Shown: one piece after another, positions 63,483-64,000 of the stretch
How positions within the stretch are numbered: the first letter of the stretch is position 1
Layout of the letters: each line of letters starts with the position of its first letter
NCBI GenBank assembly: GCA_012522855.1
Contig: JAAYJQ010000003.1
Span: 62,001 to 126,000, forward strand
From: Bacteroidales bacterium
GTDB lineage: Bacteria; Bacteroidota; Bacteroidia; Bacteroidales; UBA932
Length of the DNA stretch: 64,000 nt
Direction: 5' to 3'
Notes under the pieces: model-generated
Told to the model about the DNA's origin: nothing
Database searches by the model: none
Seen by the model: only the letters and a program-made list of their open reading frames with translations
Program-made: the position numbers and the translations under genes

Positions 63483-64000
63483 ATGCCTGATAGAATTTTG
63501 GGAATCGAGTCTAGTTGCGACGACACATCGGCAGCCGTCATCGAGGATGGATTCCTGCTCTCGAATGTCATTGCGAGTCAACAGGTGCACAAGGACTATG
63601 GCGGCGTGGTTCCCGAACTGGCTTCGCGGGCGCACGAGCAGAACATCGTCCCGGTCGTCAGCCAGGCCTTGGCCAAGGCAGGCATTCAAGCGACGGATCT
63701 CACAGCGATCGCTTTCACCCGGGGCCCCGGCCTGCTCGGCTCGCTTCTGGTCGGCACTTCTTTCGCCAAGGCATTGGGTCTGGCGCTCGACATTCCGATC
63801 GTGATGGTCAATCACCTGCAGGGACATATTCTTGCGAACTTTATCAAAGAACGCGGAGAGGAAAACCGCCAGCCTACCTTTCCTTACATTTGCCTGCTGG
63901 TTTCCGGAGGGAATTCCCAGATCGTGCAGGTCAATAATCCGTTGGATTTCGTGATTCTCGGACAGACCATCGACGATGCGGTCGGGGAGGCCTTCGACAA
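63483..64000 (+). CDS. tsaD: tRNA N6-adenosine threonylcarbamoyltransferase TsaD, 3'-truncated by the window end
   Basis: The visible 172 residues start MPDRILGIESSCDDTSAAVI, the canonical TsaD N-terminus, and include VVPELASRAHEQNI, AFTRGPGLLGSLLVG, NHLQGHI (iron-binding His of the HxxxH motif) and LLVSGGNSQIV. It transfers the threonylcarbamoyl group to A37 of tRNA, making the t6A that MtaB, encoded nearby, then methylthiolates. The frame is intact to the window edge. Confidence 0.95.
   Translation, partial: MPDRILGIESSCDDTSAAVIEDGFLLSNVIASQQVHKDYGGVVPELASRAHEQNIVPVVSQALAKAGIQATDLTAIAFTRGPGLLGSLLVGTSFAKALGLALDIPIVMVNHLQGHILANFIKERGEENRQPTFPYICLLVSGGNSQIVQVNNPLDFVILGQTIDDAVGEAFD

Noticed and set aside
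1..64000. tRNA, rRNA or other structured RNA genes
   Set aside because: I looked for tRNA-like cloverleaf and rRNA segments by eye and saw none; a covariance-model scan would be needed to exclude small RNAs.

Overview
The window looks like a chromosome segment of a moderately GC-rich member of Bacteroidales (Bacteroidota). The evidence is several Bacteroidota promoters (-7 box TAnnTTTG, once with a clear TTTG -33 box 19 bases upstream), type V (Mfa/Fim-like) fimbrial lipoproteins, a UpxY antiterminator, DUF3575/OmpA proteins, a DUF4369-TlpA-like thioredoxin and SatD/DUF3307. I cannot name the genus from sequence alone.

Layout. 1-14616 (+) is the distal part of a capsule/exopolysaccharide locus: seven glycosyltransferases, an acyltransferase, a Wzy-like polymerase, then Wza, Wzc and a HAD-like protein. 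Two unrelated modules interrupt it: a parDE toxin-antitoxin pair, and a satD-DUF3307 pair that splits two formerly overlapping glycosyltransferase genes. 14632-16597 holds two outer-membrane proteins. 16629-19329 is a complete IS21-family element with a 5-base target duplication. 19330-20321 is a gene-free block of repeats. 20322-23536 (-) is a four-gene unit: sugar-phosphate transferase, UpxY, PqqD-like protein and nucleotidyltransferase. 23661-43583 (-) is a 20-kb fimbrial locus in two transcription units: a DUF3575/OmpA protein, Mfa1-like shaft subunit, Mfa2-like anchor, four further lipoproteins, then a second unit with three more fimbrial lipoproteins. One or two very small genes lie at the junction.

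43790-46270 and 54180-56320 are the most unusual parts. Each centres on a 306-residue HUH (Y1) transposase-like gene of the REP-associated (RAYT) type, bracketed on both sides by tandem or direct hairpin-forming repeats: 75-base units around the first, about 260-300-base units around the second. The two repeat families share a CTGCAGGGCC-like core, and a degenerate orphan copy lies beside the IS21 element.

The rest is mostly housekeeping: a TolB-propeller/rhodanese fusion, pckA, recQ, a TlpA-like thioredoxin, a metallo-hydrolase, the tamB-rsmI-like-folB-mtaB operon, and the start of tsaD, which runs off the window. The capsule, fimbrial and outer-membrane genes together form a cell-surface region, and the mobile and repeat elements sit in the gaps between its operons.
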